In this document: in pieces, positions 25,538 through 33,856 of the stretch
Position numbering within the stretch: the first letter of the stretch is position 1
Layout: the number at the start of each line of letters is the position of its first letter
NCBI GenBank assembly: GCA_016200585.1
Contig: JACQEN010000139.1
Coordinates: 1-50,138 of the forward strand
Origin: Deltaproteobacteria bacterium
GTDB lineage: Bacteria > Desulfobacterota > Binatia > HRBIN30
Reading direction: 5' to 3'
Length of the DNA: 50,138 nucleotides
Notes under the pieces: generated by a model
Told to the model about the DNA's origin: nothing
The model's input: only the letters and a program-made list of their open reading frames with translations
The model's database searches: none
Program-made: the position numbers and the translations under genes

Positions 25538-25897
25538 ATGGCGTTGCCGTCCGTCATCGACGAGATAGACCGATTGTTCGACGAGTTGGTGCATCGCCCC
25601 TGGGGGAGCAGCACGGCGCTTGCGCCGTTTGACCTGAAAAAGGTGGATGATGGTTGGTTGCTGGAAATTCACACGGAGGGGATGCAGGCAAAAGATATCT
25701 CCGTTGAAGTCCAAGGGCGCCAACTGATCATCCGCGGCCAACGCGAACAGCGTCACGCCAGCCGCCGATGGCAACAGCGCACGTCGGCCGCCTTCTTCCG
25801 GTCCATCACCTTGCCGGTCGCTGTGCGCCCAGACGAGATCGACGTACATTTCGAAAATTCGACGCTCAAAATCAACATCCGCCGGCACCAGCCGTGA
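25538..25897 (+). CDS. Small heat shock protein, Hsp20/alpha-crystallin family
   Basis: A 119-residue ATP-independent holdase. The alpha-crystallin domain spans about residues 28-118, with FDLKKVDDGWLLEIHTEGM, ISVEVQGRQLIIRGQRE and FFRSITLPVAV.PDEIDVHFENSTLKI; it ends IRRHQP, close to the IxI-type C-terminal anchor region. The N-terminal arm (MALPSVIDEIDRLFDELV) is short. The ATG at 25538 is preferred over a GTG six bases earlier. Its stop overlaps the start of the Lon-like gene (GTGA), which links a chaperone directly to a protease. No heat-shock operator was recognised upstream. Confidence 0.9.
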   Translation: MALPSVIDEIDRLFDELVHRPWGSSTALAPFDLKKVDDGWLLEIHTEGMQAKDISVEVQGRQLIIRGQREQRHASRRWQQRTSAAFFRSITLPVAVRPDEIDVHFENSTLKINIRRHQP

Positions 25898-28386
25898 TCA
25901 GTCCTACGTCACCGCCAAGCCTCAAGTCGTCGACGGCACCGCGCGAGCTGTCGGCCGAGGCGGCCGAATTCTCCGTTCCTCCCGGTGACCTCGGTTTCGA
26001 CACAACCGCCGACATCAAGCTCGGCAACGAGTGGTTCGGGCAGGAACGAGCTCTGGCGGCGCTCGAAATCGGATTGAACGTTCCCGATGCGGGATTCAAC
26101 ATCTATGTTTGTGGCTTGGGCGGCACACAGCGCGAGCAAACCCTCGCCGCCTTGCTGTCGGAATTGTCCCTCAAAGCACCGCGACCGGGTGATCGTGTCT
26201 TGGTGCAGAACTTCCAAAACCACGATCGACCGCGGGCCTTCTATCTCGAAGCCGGTCAAGGCAAGGCACTACGCCGCGACATGCAGGAGCTCGTCGAGGA
26301 TCTCAAGCGCCTGCTGCCCGAGACCTTCCGCAAGGAAACCTTCGAAGATGAAAAGGAGCAGCTCGCCGAACGTTTCGGCCGCGAGGGCGAGGAAATTGCA
26401 AAAGACTTGCATCAGCGCGCCGCCGAAAAGGGCTTTGCCCTGCAACCGCACCCGCAGGGAGGCATCCTTTTCATTCCGCTCGACAAGCACGGCAAACCGA
26501 TGGAGCCGCAAGCCTTCGAAGCGCTCAGCAAGCAGGAGCAGGAGGGCCTTCGGCAGCGCGAGCGCGAGCTGTCGCGCGAGCTGAAGTCGATGCTGCGACG
26601 CCAGCAAGCATTGGGGCGGCGCCTGACGCGCGAGGTCAAAGCAGCCGAGCGCCGCGTCGCCGCCGACATCGTCACGCCGCTCATCGAAGAGATTGCCCAA
26701 AGATACAAGAACGAGGCGGTGCTCGCTTTTCTCGAAGACACCAAGGCACAGATGCTCGACAACCTCGACGCCTTCCGGGAACAGGCGAAGGAAGGTCCGA
26801 CCTTGCCCTTTCCGTTCGCCATGGGAGCGACGGCAACCGACGGCGTGCTCGTCGACTACGAGGTGAACGTTCTGGTCGACAACAGTGAAACGACCGGGGC
26901 ACCGATTCTGATCGAGTCATCGCCCACCTACAAGAATCTGTTTGGCGCCGTCGAACGCCTGGTCGATCCTTCGGGCAAACTGGTTTCGAACTTCACCCGT
27001 GTCAAAGCCGGCTCGTTACTACGAGCGCATGGCGGCTGCGTCATCATCAATGTCGTCGACGCGCTTTCGGAGCCACTCGTATGGCGGGCGCTGAAGCGCT
27101 GCCTGAAGAGCGGCGAACTGGAGATCGAAGCCTACGATCCGTTCGCCTTGTTCGCCACCAGCACCTTGAAACCGGAGCCGATGCGCATTTCGACACGCGT
27201 CGTACTCACCGGACCCACTGAAATCTTTCAAATCCTCTACTTCGTCGACGAAGAGTTCCGCGAGATTTTCAAGCTGCGCGCCGATTTTGGATTCGAGGTG
27301 GATGCCGAGAAGGCGCGCGCCCACTTCATCGGCCGGGTTGCGCGGATCGTCAGTGACGAAACGTTACTGCCATTCCGCTCCAGCGCCGTCGCCAAGCTCA
27401 TCGAATTCGGGGCGCGTTCGGTGGGCGATCGCCGCAAGCTGCCCAGTCAATGGGATGAGATCGCCGACGTGATGCGCGAAGCCAATTTCTGGTGCCGCAA
27501 AGATGGCCAAACCAGCGTCGACCACGCGCACGTGCAGCGGGCCATCGAGCAGCGGGTCTTTCGTCTCAACCGCATCGAGGAGAAGGTGCGTGAGCTGGTA
27601 CGCGACGGCATCTTCCTTCTCGACGTCGACGGCAGGAAGGTCGGACAAATCAATGGCCTCGCCGTCGTGAACATCGGTGGCTACGACTTCGGGCGGCCAT
27701 CGCGGGTCACCGCCGCCATTTCCATGGGGGCTCAGGGAGTGGTCAACGTCGAACGCGAGGCCAATCTAAGCGGTCACACACACGACAAAGGCATGCTGAT
27801 CCTGAGCGGTTACCTGCGGCGCATGTACGCACAGGACTTTCCCCTGAGCCTGACGGCAAGCGTCTGCTTCGAGCAGTCGTACGCCGGAATCGACGGCGAT
27901 AGCGCTTCGTCGACCGAGCTGTTTGCGCTCATCTCGGCCCTCAGCGGCGTGCCGTTGCGCCAAGACCTGGCGGTCACCGGAAGCGTCAACCAATGGGGAG
28001 AAGTACAGCCCATCGGCGGCATCAACGAGAAAGTGGAAGGCTTCTTTGCGACTTGCCGCACCGTCGGTCTGACCGGCAAGCAAGGGGTCGTCATGCCGAT
28101 CCAGAACGTCAACGCCCTGGTACTGCGTCCGGAGGTCATCGACGCAATTCGCGCCGGCCAGTTCCATATCTATCCTATTCGCAGCATCGACGAAGGAATC
28201 GAGGTTCTGACCGGCGCTCAAGCCGGAAGTGTCACCGACGAGGGTACCGTTCATTGGCTTGCCGCACAGAAGTTGCGCGCCCTGGCCGAAGGATTGCGTC
28301 ACTTCGGTACCACCAATCCCCCTGCTCCACCGACGCCAACGCCAACCGCGGTTGCACCAACCGGAGCGGGCGGACAGAATCACTGA
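25894..28386 (+). CDS. Lon-family protease (LonB-like) with degenerate ATPase motifs
   Basis: This 830-residue protein has the layout of the COG1067 Lon-like family: N-terminal AAA part split by a long charged coiled coil (about residues 120-290, QALGRRLTREVKAAERR), then lid and a C-terminal Lon protease domain (about 590-790). The protease dyad is intact: Ser670 in DGDSASST and Lys713 in INEKVEGF, 43 residues apart as in E. coli Lon. The Walker A site reads GLGGTQREQT (74-83) instead of GxxGxGKT, and the Walker B site reads GGCVIINVVDAL with Asn386 where the family has Asp. It starts with GTG overlapping the hsp20 stop. The C-terminus is a Pro/Thr-rich tail. Substrate and ATP use are uncertain. 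Confidence 0.88.
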   Translation: MISPTSPPSLKSSTAPRELSAEAAEFSVPPGDLGFDTTADIKLGNEWFGQERALAALEIGLNVPDAGFNIYVCGLGGTQREQTLAALLSELSLKAPRPGDRVLVQNFQNHDRPRAFYLEAGQGKALRRDMQELVEDLKRLLPETFRKETFEDEKEQLAERFGREGEEIAKDLHQRAAEKGFALQPHPQGGILFIPLDKHGKPMEPQAFEALSKQEQEGLRQRERELSRELKSMLRRQQALGRRLTREVKAAERRVAADIVTPLIEEIAQRYKNEAVLAFLEDTKAQMLDNLDAFREQAKEGPTLPFPFAMGATATDGVLVDYEVNVLVDNSETTGAPILIESSPTYKNLFGAVERLVDPSGKLVSNFTRVKAGSLLRAHGGCVIINVVDALSEPLVWRALKRCLKSGELEIEAYDPFALFATSTLKPEPMRISTRVVLTGPTEIFQILYFVDEEFREIFKLRADFGFEVDAEKARAHFIGRVARIVSDETLLPFRSSAVAKLIEFGARSVGDRRKLPSQWDEIADVMREANFWCRKDGQTSVDHAHVQRAIEQRVFRLNRIEEKVRELVRDGIFLLDVDGRKVGQINGLAVVNIGGYDFGRPSRVTAAISMGAQGVVNVEREANLSGHTHDKGMLILSGYLRRMYAQDFPLSLTASVCFEQSYAGIDGDSASSTELFALISALSGVPLRQDLAVTGSVNQWGEVQPIGGINEKVEGFFATCRTVGLTGKQGVVMPIQNVNALVLRPEVIDAIRAGQFHIYPIRSIDEGIEVLTGAQAGSVTDEGTVHWLAAQKLRALAEGLRHFGTTNPPAPPTPTPTAVAPTGAGGQNH

Positions 28387-28412
28387 GCAGCGATATCTTG
28401 CTATCAGCTAGC

Positions 28413-28441
28413 TTGACTCGCCATATCAAGGTGTCTAAAAC
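28413..28441 (+). promoter_or_regulatory. Candidate sigma-70 promoter for rpoD
   Basis: TTGACT (28413-28418), a 17-base spacer and TAAAAC (28436-28441) give five of six and four of six consensus matches at the ideal spacing. It sits in the 293-base gap before rpoD and would give a leader of roughly 230 bases. The surrounding DNA is visibly AT-richer than the rest of the window. I see no other structure in the leader that I can name. Confidence 0.5.
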
Positions 28442-28679
28442 GTTCAAAATCAAAGCGACTCGGTTCCAGTGAGTTACCTATCGTCGAAAGCGCTGCAGCG
28501 TGCGACGCTACGACCCACACGATAAAACGACAATCGGTGGCACCGGACATCTACGTGATCAGGCCAGCTGTGCGGACACCTGAGGTAGACCCATCAAGCG
28601 TGCCGCTTCGTCCGCTTACAACGTATCGTGCCCGCCAAATCTACAGATCAGGGTTGATCGCCTCGAGGGGGTTCCTGGC

Positions 28680-30455
28680 GTGAAGGAAAAACGCTCAGAA
28701 AAGAAGCGCGAACTGCGCAGCAGCAACAAGAAGGGCGGCAAAGCCGACGGCCCTGTCGCCGCTCCGTTCGAAGAAATCGCCGAAACCATCCCCGACGCTG
28801 CACCGGGCGAGGAGCTCGAAGGGGCCATTTCGATGCTCGGCGAGATCGATGTCGACAGCGTCGACGGCCTCGCCGAACCCACGATCGCCGTCAAAGAAGA
28901 CGAAAAGGAAGAGTGGGTCGAAGAAGAACGCGAGGAAAAGAGCTTTGCCGAGGACACCTCGGATCCGGTCCGCATGTACCTGCAGGAGATGGGGGCCGTC
29001 TCGCTGCTGACCCGCGAGCAAGAGGTCGAGATTGCCAAGCAGATCGAGAGCGGCGAGCGCGAAGTGCGCGACGAAGTTCTCGCCCTGCCGTTCACGATCA
29101 CCTACCTGCTCGACCTTGCCGACCGCATCAAAGCCGGGGAAATGTCCGAGCGCGAGCTTCTCGACGAAGAACAAGAGGAGACCGCCGAAGGTGAGGAGGG
29201 CGAGGAAGTCGTCGAAAAGGAGCCCGAAGGCGCCATCCTCAAGCAACTCGAAAAGCTGCGGCGCCTGGTCGAAGATCGCACGGAAGCGCACGAGTTGGTG
29301 CAAGCGCGCAAGACACCGCGAGCCGCACAGCAAGCGCAACGCAAGCTGGATCAGCTGAACAAACGCGTGACGCGGGCTCTTGAAGAGCTCGAAATCGGCC
29401 GCAAGCACATCACGGTCATCACCGACAAGCTGAAGATGGCGGCCCGCTTCATCGACCAACAACAGTACACCATCGCGCGCTGCGGACGGCGCAGCGGCCG
29501 GCCGGTGAACGAGATCCTCAAGGTTGGCGGCAAGCTCAAGTCCGACGACTCACGCGAAGCCAGCAGCGCCAGTCGCCGACTCAAGCTCGGGGTCGAAGAC
29601 GCGCGCAACCTAGTCGACGAAATTCGGACGGCGCGGCGGAAGATCTCCGAGGCTGAACGCGAGGCGGGCATGGAGGAGCCACATCTGGCTCAATCCTTGC
29701 GTGTCATACGTGCCGGAGAAGAAAAAGCTCAAGACGGGAAGAAGAAGCTGATCGAAGCCAATCTGCGTTTAGTGGTGAGTATCGCCAAACGATACACCAA
29801 TCGCGGCCTCGGTTTCCTCGATTTGGTTCAAGAAGGCAACATCGGCCTCATGCGCGCTGTCGAGAAGTTCGAATACCAACGCGGGTACAAGTTTTCGACG
29901 TATGCAACGTGGTGGATCCGCCAGTCGGTCAGCCGCGCCATCGCCGATCAGGCACGCACGATTCGTATTCCCGTTCACATGATCGAAACGATCAACAAGG
30001 TGGTGCGTTCGTCGCGTTACCTGGTGCAGCAACTCGGGCGCGAACCGTCGCCGGAAGAGATCGCCGCCAAGATGGAAATGCCGCTCGACAAGGTGCGCAA
30101 AGTCCTGCGCATCGTCAAAGAGCCGGTGTCGCTGGAAACACCCATCGGCGACGAAGAAGAGAGCTCGCTGGGCGATTTCGTCGAAGATCGACAGACCGTT
30201 TCGCCGGCAGACGCCGCCGTTTATACCAGTCTCGAGGAGCAGACGCGCAAAGTCCTCGCCACCCTGACACCACGTGAAGAGCAAATCTTGCGCATGCGTT
30301 TCGGGATCGGCGAGAAGTCGGACTACACACTCGAAGAAGTCGGCCAGCGGTTTGCCGTAACCCGCGAGCGCATCAGACAGATCGAAGCAAAGGCGCTGCG
30401 CAAGTTACGCCATCCCAGCCGCGCCAAGTCGATCGAACCGTTTGTTGGTAACTGA
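28680..30455 (+). CDS. rpoD: RNA polymerase primary sigma factor (sigma-70)
   Basis: The 591-residue housekeeping sigma factor directs RNA polymerase to most promoters. An acidic, Lys-rich N-terminus of about 95 residues replaces a recognisable region 1.1. Region 1.2 is [21 protein letters not shown] long non-conserved stretch with an acidic run ([14 protein letters not shown]) follows. Regions 2.1-2.4 contain [20 protein letters not shown] and [18 protein letters not shown]; region 3 has [13 protein letters not shown]; region 4 has the helix-turn-helix [20 protein letters not shown]. It starts with GTG, nine bases after AGGGGG. It is the sigma-70 counterpart to the sigma-54 system seen at 15 kb. 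Confidence 0.96.
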   Translation: MKEKRSEKKRELRSSNKKGGKADGPVAAPFEEIAETIPDAAPGEELEGAISMLGEIDVDSVDGLAEPTIAVKEDEKEEWVEEEREEKSFAEDTSDPVRMYLQEMGAVSLLTREQEVEIAKQIESGEREVRDEVLALPFTITYLLDLADRIKAGEMSERELLDEEQEETAEGEEGEEVVEKEPEGAILKQLEKLRRLVEDRTEAHELVQARKTPRAAQQAQRKLDQLNKRVTRALEELEIGRKHITVITDKLKMAARFIDQQQYTIARCGRRSGRPVNEILKVGGKLKSDDSREASSASRRLKLGVEDARNLVDEIRTARRKISEAEREAGMEEPHLAQSLRVIRAGEEKAQDGKKKLIEANLRLVVSIAKRYTNRGLGFLDLVQEGNIGLMRAVEKFEYQRGYKFSTYATWWIRQSVSRAIADQARTIRIPVHMIETINKVVRSSRYLVQQLGREPSPEEIAAKMEMPLDKVRKVLRIVKEPVSLETPIGDEEESSLGDFVEDRQTVSPADAAVYTSLEEQTRKVLATLTPREEQILRMRFGIGEKSDYTLEEVGQRFAVTRERIRQIEAKALRKLRHPSRAKSIEPFVGN

Positions 30456-30509
30456 GTCGGACAATTCATGGGCAACTGTCAGATCGCGCGAGGCCTCCTG
30501 GACAGCGAA

Positions 30510-30528
30510 CCAACATCGCGGATGTTGG
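30510..30528 (+). other. Strong stem-loop downstream of rpoD
   Basis: CCAACATC-GCG-GATGTTGG is a perfect eight-base stem with a three-base loop, 55 bases after the rpoD stop. It is followed by CAATTGGGGG, not a T run, so it is not a classic terminator. It may be an RNA processing or pause site between rpoD and the small gene downstream, or an operator. Confidence 0.45.
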
Positions 30529-30608
30529 CAATTGGGGGCTCGCGGTAAACCGACCTATGGATCGTCAGGGCTAACGCAGTGGGTGTTGTGGATGGGAAGG
30601 GAGGGGTC

Positions 30609-30767
30609 ATGTTGAAAGTGAACGAGCTGGAAAAGGAGATTCGCAAGTGGCGTGAAGCGCGCGCGCGGAAGCAAGGGAATCGCCAGATTCCCAATGACCG
30701 CCGCACGTTGCGGGTGAATGGGCAGGAGGTGGTGGTGATTACCAAGCCCAAGCGCGCTCTGGCCTGA
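30609..30767 (+). CDS. Small basic protein, 52 residues, function unknown
   Basis: The 52-residue product is strongly basic with a likely N-terminal helix (MLKVNELEKEIRKWREARAR), then RRTLRVNGQEVVVITKPKRA, which looks like a two-strand hairpin. A GGGAGGGG run just upstream of the ATG makes a strong, close ribosome site. A hairpin with a T run (30788-30809) follows the stop, so it looks like a complete transcription unit tail. A GTG at 30579 would give 62 residues but bypass that site. No known family is recognised; a nucleic-acid-binding role would fit the charge but is a guess. Confidence 0.6.
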   Translation: MLKVNELEKEIRKWREARARKQGNRQIPNDRRTLRVNGQEVVVITKPKRALA

Positions 30768-30787
30768 GCCGCGCGCGCCGCTCCTTG

Positions 30788-30809
30788 AAGCCGCCGTCGC
30801 GGCTTTTCT
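30788..30809 (+). terminator. Intrinsic terminator after the 52-residue gene
   Basis: AAGCCGC-CGTC-GCGGCTT forms a perfect seven-base stem with a four-base loop and runs straight into TTT. It stands 20 bases after the stop of the small basic gene. This is the cleanest intrinsic terminator in the window. Confidence 0.75.
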
Positions 30810-30897
30810 CCGACTGGAAACCGACCTTCGCTTTTGCTGCTGCGGGCAGCGCCAGGGTTGTGTTGTGTGCTCGCGTGTGTGCCGTTTCTCTCGGACT

Positions 30898-30916
30898 CGT
30901 TGGCGTCGGGCCAACG
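30898..30916. other. Stem-loop upstream of the cyclase unit
   Basis: CGTTGGC-GTCGG-GCCAACG forms a perfect seven-base stem with a five-base loop. No T run follows on either strand. It lies in the 261-base gap between the small basic gene and the cyclase unit, where I find no convincing promoter hexamers. Confidence 0.35.
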
Positions 30917-31028
30917 TCCCCCATGACGTAGCCGTACGTTATCCAAAGGCGACTGACCGCTGCGGTTGCGGATGAATCGTCTTCCCCGAGGTTGTGCTAG
31001 GACAAGCGCACCGGAGGTGCCTCGGATC

Positions 31029-31124
31029 GTGATCCTCAAATCACCCACGCCCGTTGTCGGTTGGCTGCGCAACATGGTGTCCATCGTCGCGGTGTTCATC
31101 GTCGTCGCGGACGGAACAGAATGA
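31029..31124 (+). CDS. Possible 31-residue membrane peptide upstream of and overlapping the cyclase
   Basis: A GTG at 31029 follows GGAGGTG at good spacing and opens a 31-codon frame with a hydrophobic stretch (MVSIVAVFIVVA) near its end. Its stop overlaps the cyclase ATG (ATGA), so it could couple cyclase translation to its own. The cyclase ATG has only a weak ribosome site, which makes the coupling idea sensible. Either a small membrane peptide or a translational leader would fit; it could also be chance. Confidence 0.35.
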   Translation: MILKSPTPVVGWLRNMVSIVAVFIVVADGTE

Positions 31125-32545
31125 CCACTCCGCCGATCCGGCGCTGGTTTCTGCTCGGATTCGTCATCACGTTCGCCGCCAATGCGATTGCCGTCGTCTT
31201 CACCCAGCACACGTTCGATGCAATGGGCGGGGTCAGCAGCTTCGCGCGCGCCGTGCGCGTGCACGACATGGTGATCACTGACTATGTCAACTTGATCGCA
31301 TTCCCCGGCGTGAGCCTCATGGCCATTACCTACCTCTGGCCCGTCCTCGCCTATCTCCGCGGCGGCAATAGCGTTCCGACAATCGCCGTCCAGCGCCGCA
31401 TCCTGAGCACTCCGCTGTTCATCGCCTTGGCGGGCTTTGTCCCGTGGACCGTCGGCGGCGTCGTCTTCCCCTTACTCACGCTGCAACATTTCGGGCACTG
31501 GTCGCCGGAGCTGGCTTCACAAGAAATTCTTTCGCCCCTGGTCAGTGGTTTCATCGCTGCGACCATTTCCTATCTGCTGCTCGACTGGCTGGTGCGAGCA
31601 CGCATCGCCACGCAGATCTTTCGTGATGGGAGTCTTGCCGACGTCCCCGGAACGATGACTCTTGGGGTGCGCTCGCGGTTGTTTGTCTTCCTCATCGCCG
31701 TAGCATTCCTGCCGCTGTTCACGATGTTCGGATTGGTTCGGGCTGCCGTCGTTCGCCTCGATGCCGGGCTGCCGCCGAACACGGTCGTGCCGATCCTGGC
31801 GCATGCCGCCGAGCTGACCTTCGGTCTCTACGTCGTGCTCGGACTGGTTTTGACATGGCTTTTCGGACGCACGCTGGCACGACCGCTGGTCGAAGTCGCT
31901 GCGACCTTGCGTCAAATTCACAGCGGCGACCTGAGCCACGTGGTGGCCGTTACATCCAACGACGAAGTCGGCGTCGTGCAGGACGGCGTGAATACAATGA
32001 TCGCTGCCTTACGCGATCGCGAGCACATCCTGCAAACCTTCGGACGGGTCGTCGAGCCGACAGTACGCGATCAACTCCTGCGCGGCGAGATCGCCCTGGG
32101 CGGCGACCTGCGGACGGTTTCGGTCCTGTTCTGCGACTTGCGCGGTTTCACAGCGTTCGCCGAGCGCACCCCGCCGACCGAAGTCGTGGCAACCCTGAAC
32201 GATCTGTTCACAACTCTCACGGCCTGGGTGCGCACTTGCGGCGGCTACGTCGACAAGTTCATCGGCGATGCCATGCTGGTGGTCTTCGGCCTCTTCGATC
32301 GCCGCGACGAAACCGATCCCGCAGCAACCGCAGCCGACGCCGTGCGCTGCGCTCTCGGCATGCACGATCGCCTCAAGGAATTGAACGCCGGTCGTTCGGA
32401 CGCGCCGCTGCAGGTCGCCGTCAGCGTGCACACCGGCGAGGTACTCGCCGGCCGCATCGGCGCAGCCGATCGCCATGACTACACGGTGATCGGCGACACC
32501 GTGAACGTCGCCGCCCGCCTGCAGCAATTCTGCAAAGAGCTTTGA
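31121..32545 (+). CDS. Membrane class III adenylate/guanylate cyclase, C-terminus cut by an in-frame TGA
   Basis: The 474-residue product has about six membrane helices (residues 8-260), a HAMP region (TLARPLVEVAATLRQIHSGD) and a class III cyclase domain. Key residues are kept: metal Asp in LFCDLRGFT and FIGDAMLVVFG, the purine-specifying Lys in YVDKFIGD, and YTVIGDTVNVAARL with transition-state Asn and Arg. Translation stops at TGA 32543-32545 after QQFCKEL, but the same frame continues for 43 codons encoding the family's usual end (see next entry). The catalytic core is complete before the stop, so the short form may fold, though it lacks the last strands. The start follows the overlap with the 31-codon frame. 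It makes cAMP or cGMP as a signal. Confidence 0.85.
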   Translation: MTTPPIRRWFLLGFVITFAANAIAVVFTQHTFDAMGGVSSFARAVRVHDMVITDYVNLIAFPGVSLMAITYLWPVLAYLRGGNSVPTIAVQRRILSTPLFIALAGFVPWTVGGVVFPLLTLQHFGHWSPELASQEILSPLVSGFIAATISYLLLDWLVRARIATQIFRDGSLADVPGTMTLGVRSRLFVFLIAVAFLPLFTMFGLVRAAVVRLDAGLPPNTVVPILAHAAELTFGLYVVLGLVLTWLFGRTLARPLVEVAATLRQIHSGDLSHVVAVTSNDEVGVVQDGVNTMIAALRDREHILQTFGRVVEPTVRDQLLRGEIALGGDLRTVSVLFCDLRGFTAFAERTPPTEVVATLNDLFTTLTAWVRTCGGYVDKFIGDAMLVVFGLFDRRDETDPAATAADAVRCALGMHDRLKELNAGRSDAPLQVAVSVHTGEVLAGRIGAADRHDYTVIGDTVNVAARLQQFCKEL

Positions 32546-32677
32546 CGCGACGTCGTCGTCTCCGAGGTCAGTTTCGACCTCGCACGACGCCATGGCCTGG
32601 GGATCGAGAGCCAGCTCGACGACGTCGTCAACCTGCGTGGGCGCCGCCAACCCGTGCGGGTATTCGCTCTCGCCTGA
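32546..32677 (+). pseudogene. In-frame C-terminal continuation of the cyclase beyond the TGA
   Basis: Directly after the TGA the same frame reads RDVVVSEVSFDLARRHG, then LDDVVNLRGRRQPVRVFALA and a natural TGA at 32675-32677. This is the standard end of class III cyclases (VSE..F.LA, then LRGR..PVRVF). The reading frame is unbroken apart from the single TGA, where related proteins often have Gly, so a GGA-to-TGA change is the simplest cause. Confidence 0.8.
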
Positions 32678-32776
32678 ACTGTTGAGCTCGATATTGGACT
32701 CGGCCTCTTGAGTCGCCGCAGCCGGCGTGTTGTAGCTTCCTGCGATCTGCGAACGGATTCAAAGGAAGGGACCGAA

Positions 32777-33829
32777 ATGGAACGGGCAACGAAGAATGTT
32801 CGGCTCGGATTGACGCTGCCAATCGGTGGCGCCCAAGACGCCGTGGCGCAGGCACGCGCCGCACAAGCATGCGGCTACGAAGAAATTTGGCTTGCGGAAG
32901 TCGGCGGCGGCGACGCCTATGCGATTGCCGGGGCGTTAGCCGTAGGCGCGCCGGGCATGCGTATCGGTACCGCCGTCGTTCCGGCGCAGACACGTACACC
33001 GATGGTTCACGCGATGGCCGCGTTGAGCCTCAGCCAACTCACCGGCGGCAATTTCATCCTCGGTATCGGCTTGTCGTCGCCCAACATCGTTCGTGATTGG
33101 GGCGGACAACCGTACGACCAGCCGCTGACGCGTCTGCGCGAGCACATCGAGGTGTTGCGCAAGATGCTCGCCGGCGAACGCGTCGACTTCGAAGGCAAGA
33201 CGTTGCGGGTGAAACGCTTCCGGCTCGGCGGCTCGCCGATCGGTGAGGTACCGCTCTATCTCGGTGCCCTCAACGAGCATTCGCTGCGCCTGACCGGCGA
33301 GCTCTGCGACGGAGTCATTCTCAACATGGTTCCGGAAAGCTCGCTGCCGCAGATTCTCGGTGCCGTACGAGCCGGAGCGGAGGCGGCAGGACGCGACCCC
33401 GGTCAGATCGAAGTCATCGCCCGCTTGCACGTGGTTCTGACCGACGATGCAGCCATGGGACGCGGTCTGGTACGCAACGTCTTTGGGGCCTACGCCGCCA
33501 CACCCGGCTACAACCGCTGCTTCGAATGGATCGGATTCGCCGAACAGGCGCAACAAATTCGTGCCTGCTTCGCAAAAGGCGACCGCAATGGAGTCGCCGC
33601 CGCCGTCACCGACGACCTCTGCGATGCGATGGCCGTGATCGGCGACGCCGAGACCGTACGCAAGCGGGTCCGCGCTTACGCAGAGCAAGGTATCGATGTG
33701 TGCGTCATCAATCCGATCGCCGATCCGACGTCGGCCAAGCGAGTCGTCGAGACCTTCGCCGGATGCCTCAACGGTCTCGACCTGCGCCAGAGTGGCGTTG
33801 TGCGTGCAACGGCCACCCGGCCGAGTTGA
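32777..33829 (+). CDS. LLM-class (luciferase-like, probably F420-dependent) oxidoreductase
   Basis: A 350-residue TIM-barrel flavin/F420 enzyme of the bacterial luciferase superfamily. Typical segments are RLGLTLPIGG, AARACGYEEIWLAE-like sequence, RIGTAVVPAQTRTPMVHAMAA, FILGIGLSSP, DQPLTRLREHIEVLRKML and the C-terminal AVIGDAETVRKRVRAYAEQG. The start at 32777 is set by AAAGGAAGGG shortly upstream; the frame extends further 5' without a ribosome site. Substrate cannot be read from sequence; neighbours include a flavin-dependent dienoyl-CoA-reductase-like gene 27 bases downstream, so the two are likely co-transcribed. Whether the cofactor is F420 or FMN is unresolved. Confidence 0.88.
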   Translation: MERATKNVRLGLTLPIGGAQDAVAQARAAQACGYEEIWLAEVGGGDAYAIAGALAVGAPGMRIGTAVVPAQTRTPMVHAMAALSLSQLTGGNFILGIGLSSPNIVRDWGGQPYDQPLTRLREHIEVLRKMLAGERVDFEGKTLRVKRFRLGGSPIGEVPLYLGALNEHSLRLTGELCDGVILNMVPESSLPQILGAVRAGAEAAGRDPGQIEVIARLHVVLTDDAAMGRGLVRNVFGAYAATPGYNRCFEWIGFAEQAQQIRACFAKGDRNGVAAAVTDDLCDAMAVIGDAETVRKRVRAYAEQGIDVCVINPIADPTSAKRVVETFAGCLNGLDLRQSGVVRATATRPS

Positions 33830-33856
33830 CGGGACCATCTCGAACAGCGCCGTTCG

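Noticed and set aside
30768-31028. Small RNA or tRNA gene in the gap before the cyclase
   Set aside because: Apart from the terminator and one stem-loop there is no cloverleaf and no promoter I can support.
32543-32545. Selenocysteine at the cyclase TGA
   Set aside because: Relatives usually have Gly here, not Cys, and the downstream sequence shows no obvious bacterial SECIS hairpin. A simple nonsense change or error is more likely.
32543-32545. Genome-wide TGA reassignment (for example to Gly)
   Set aside because: nadC, the EF-G-like gene, nuoI, sucA and many others in the window end at TGA exactly where their families end.
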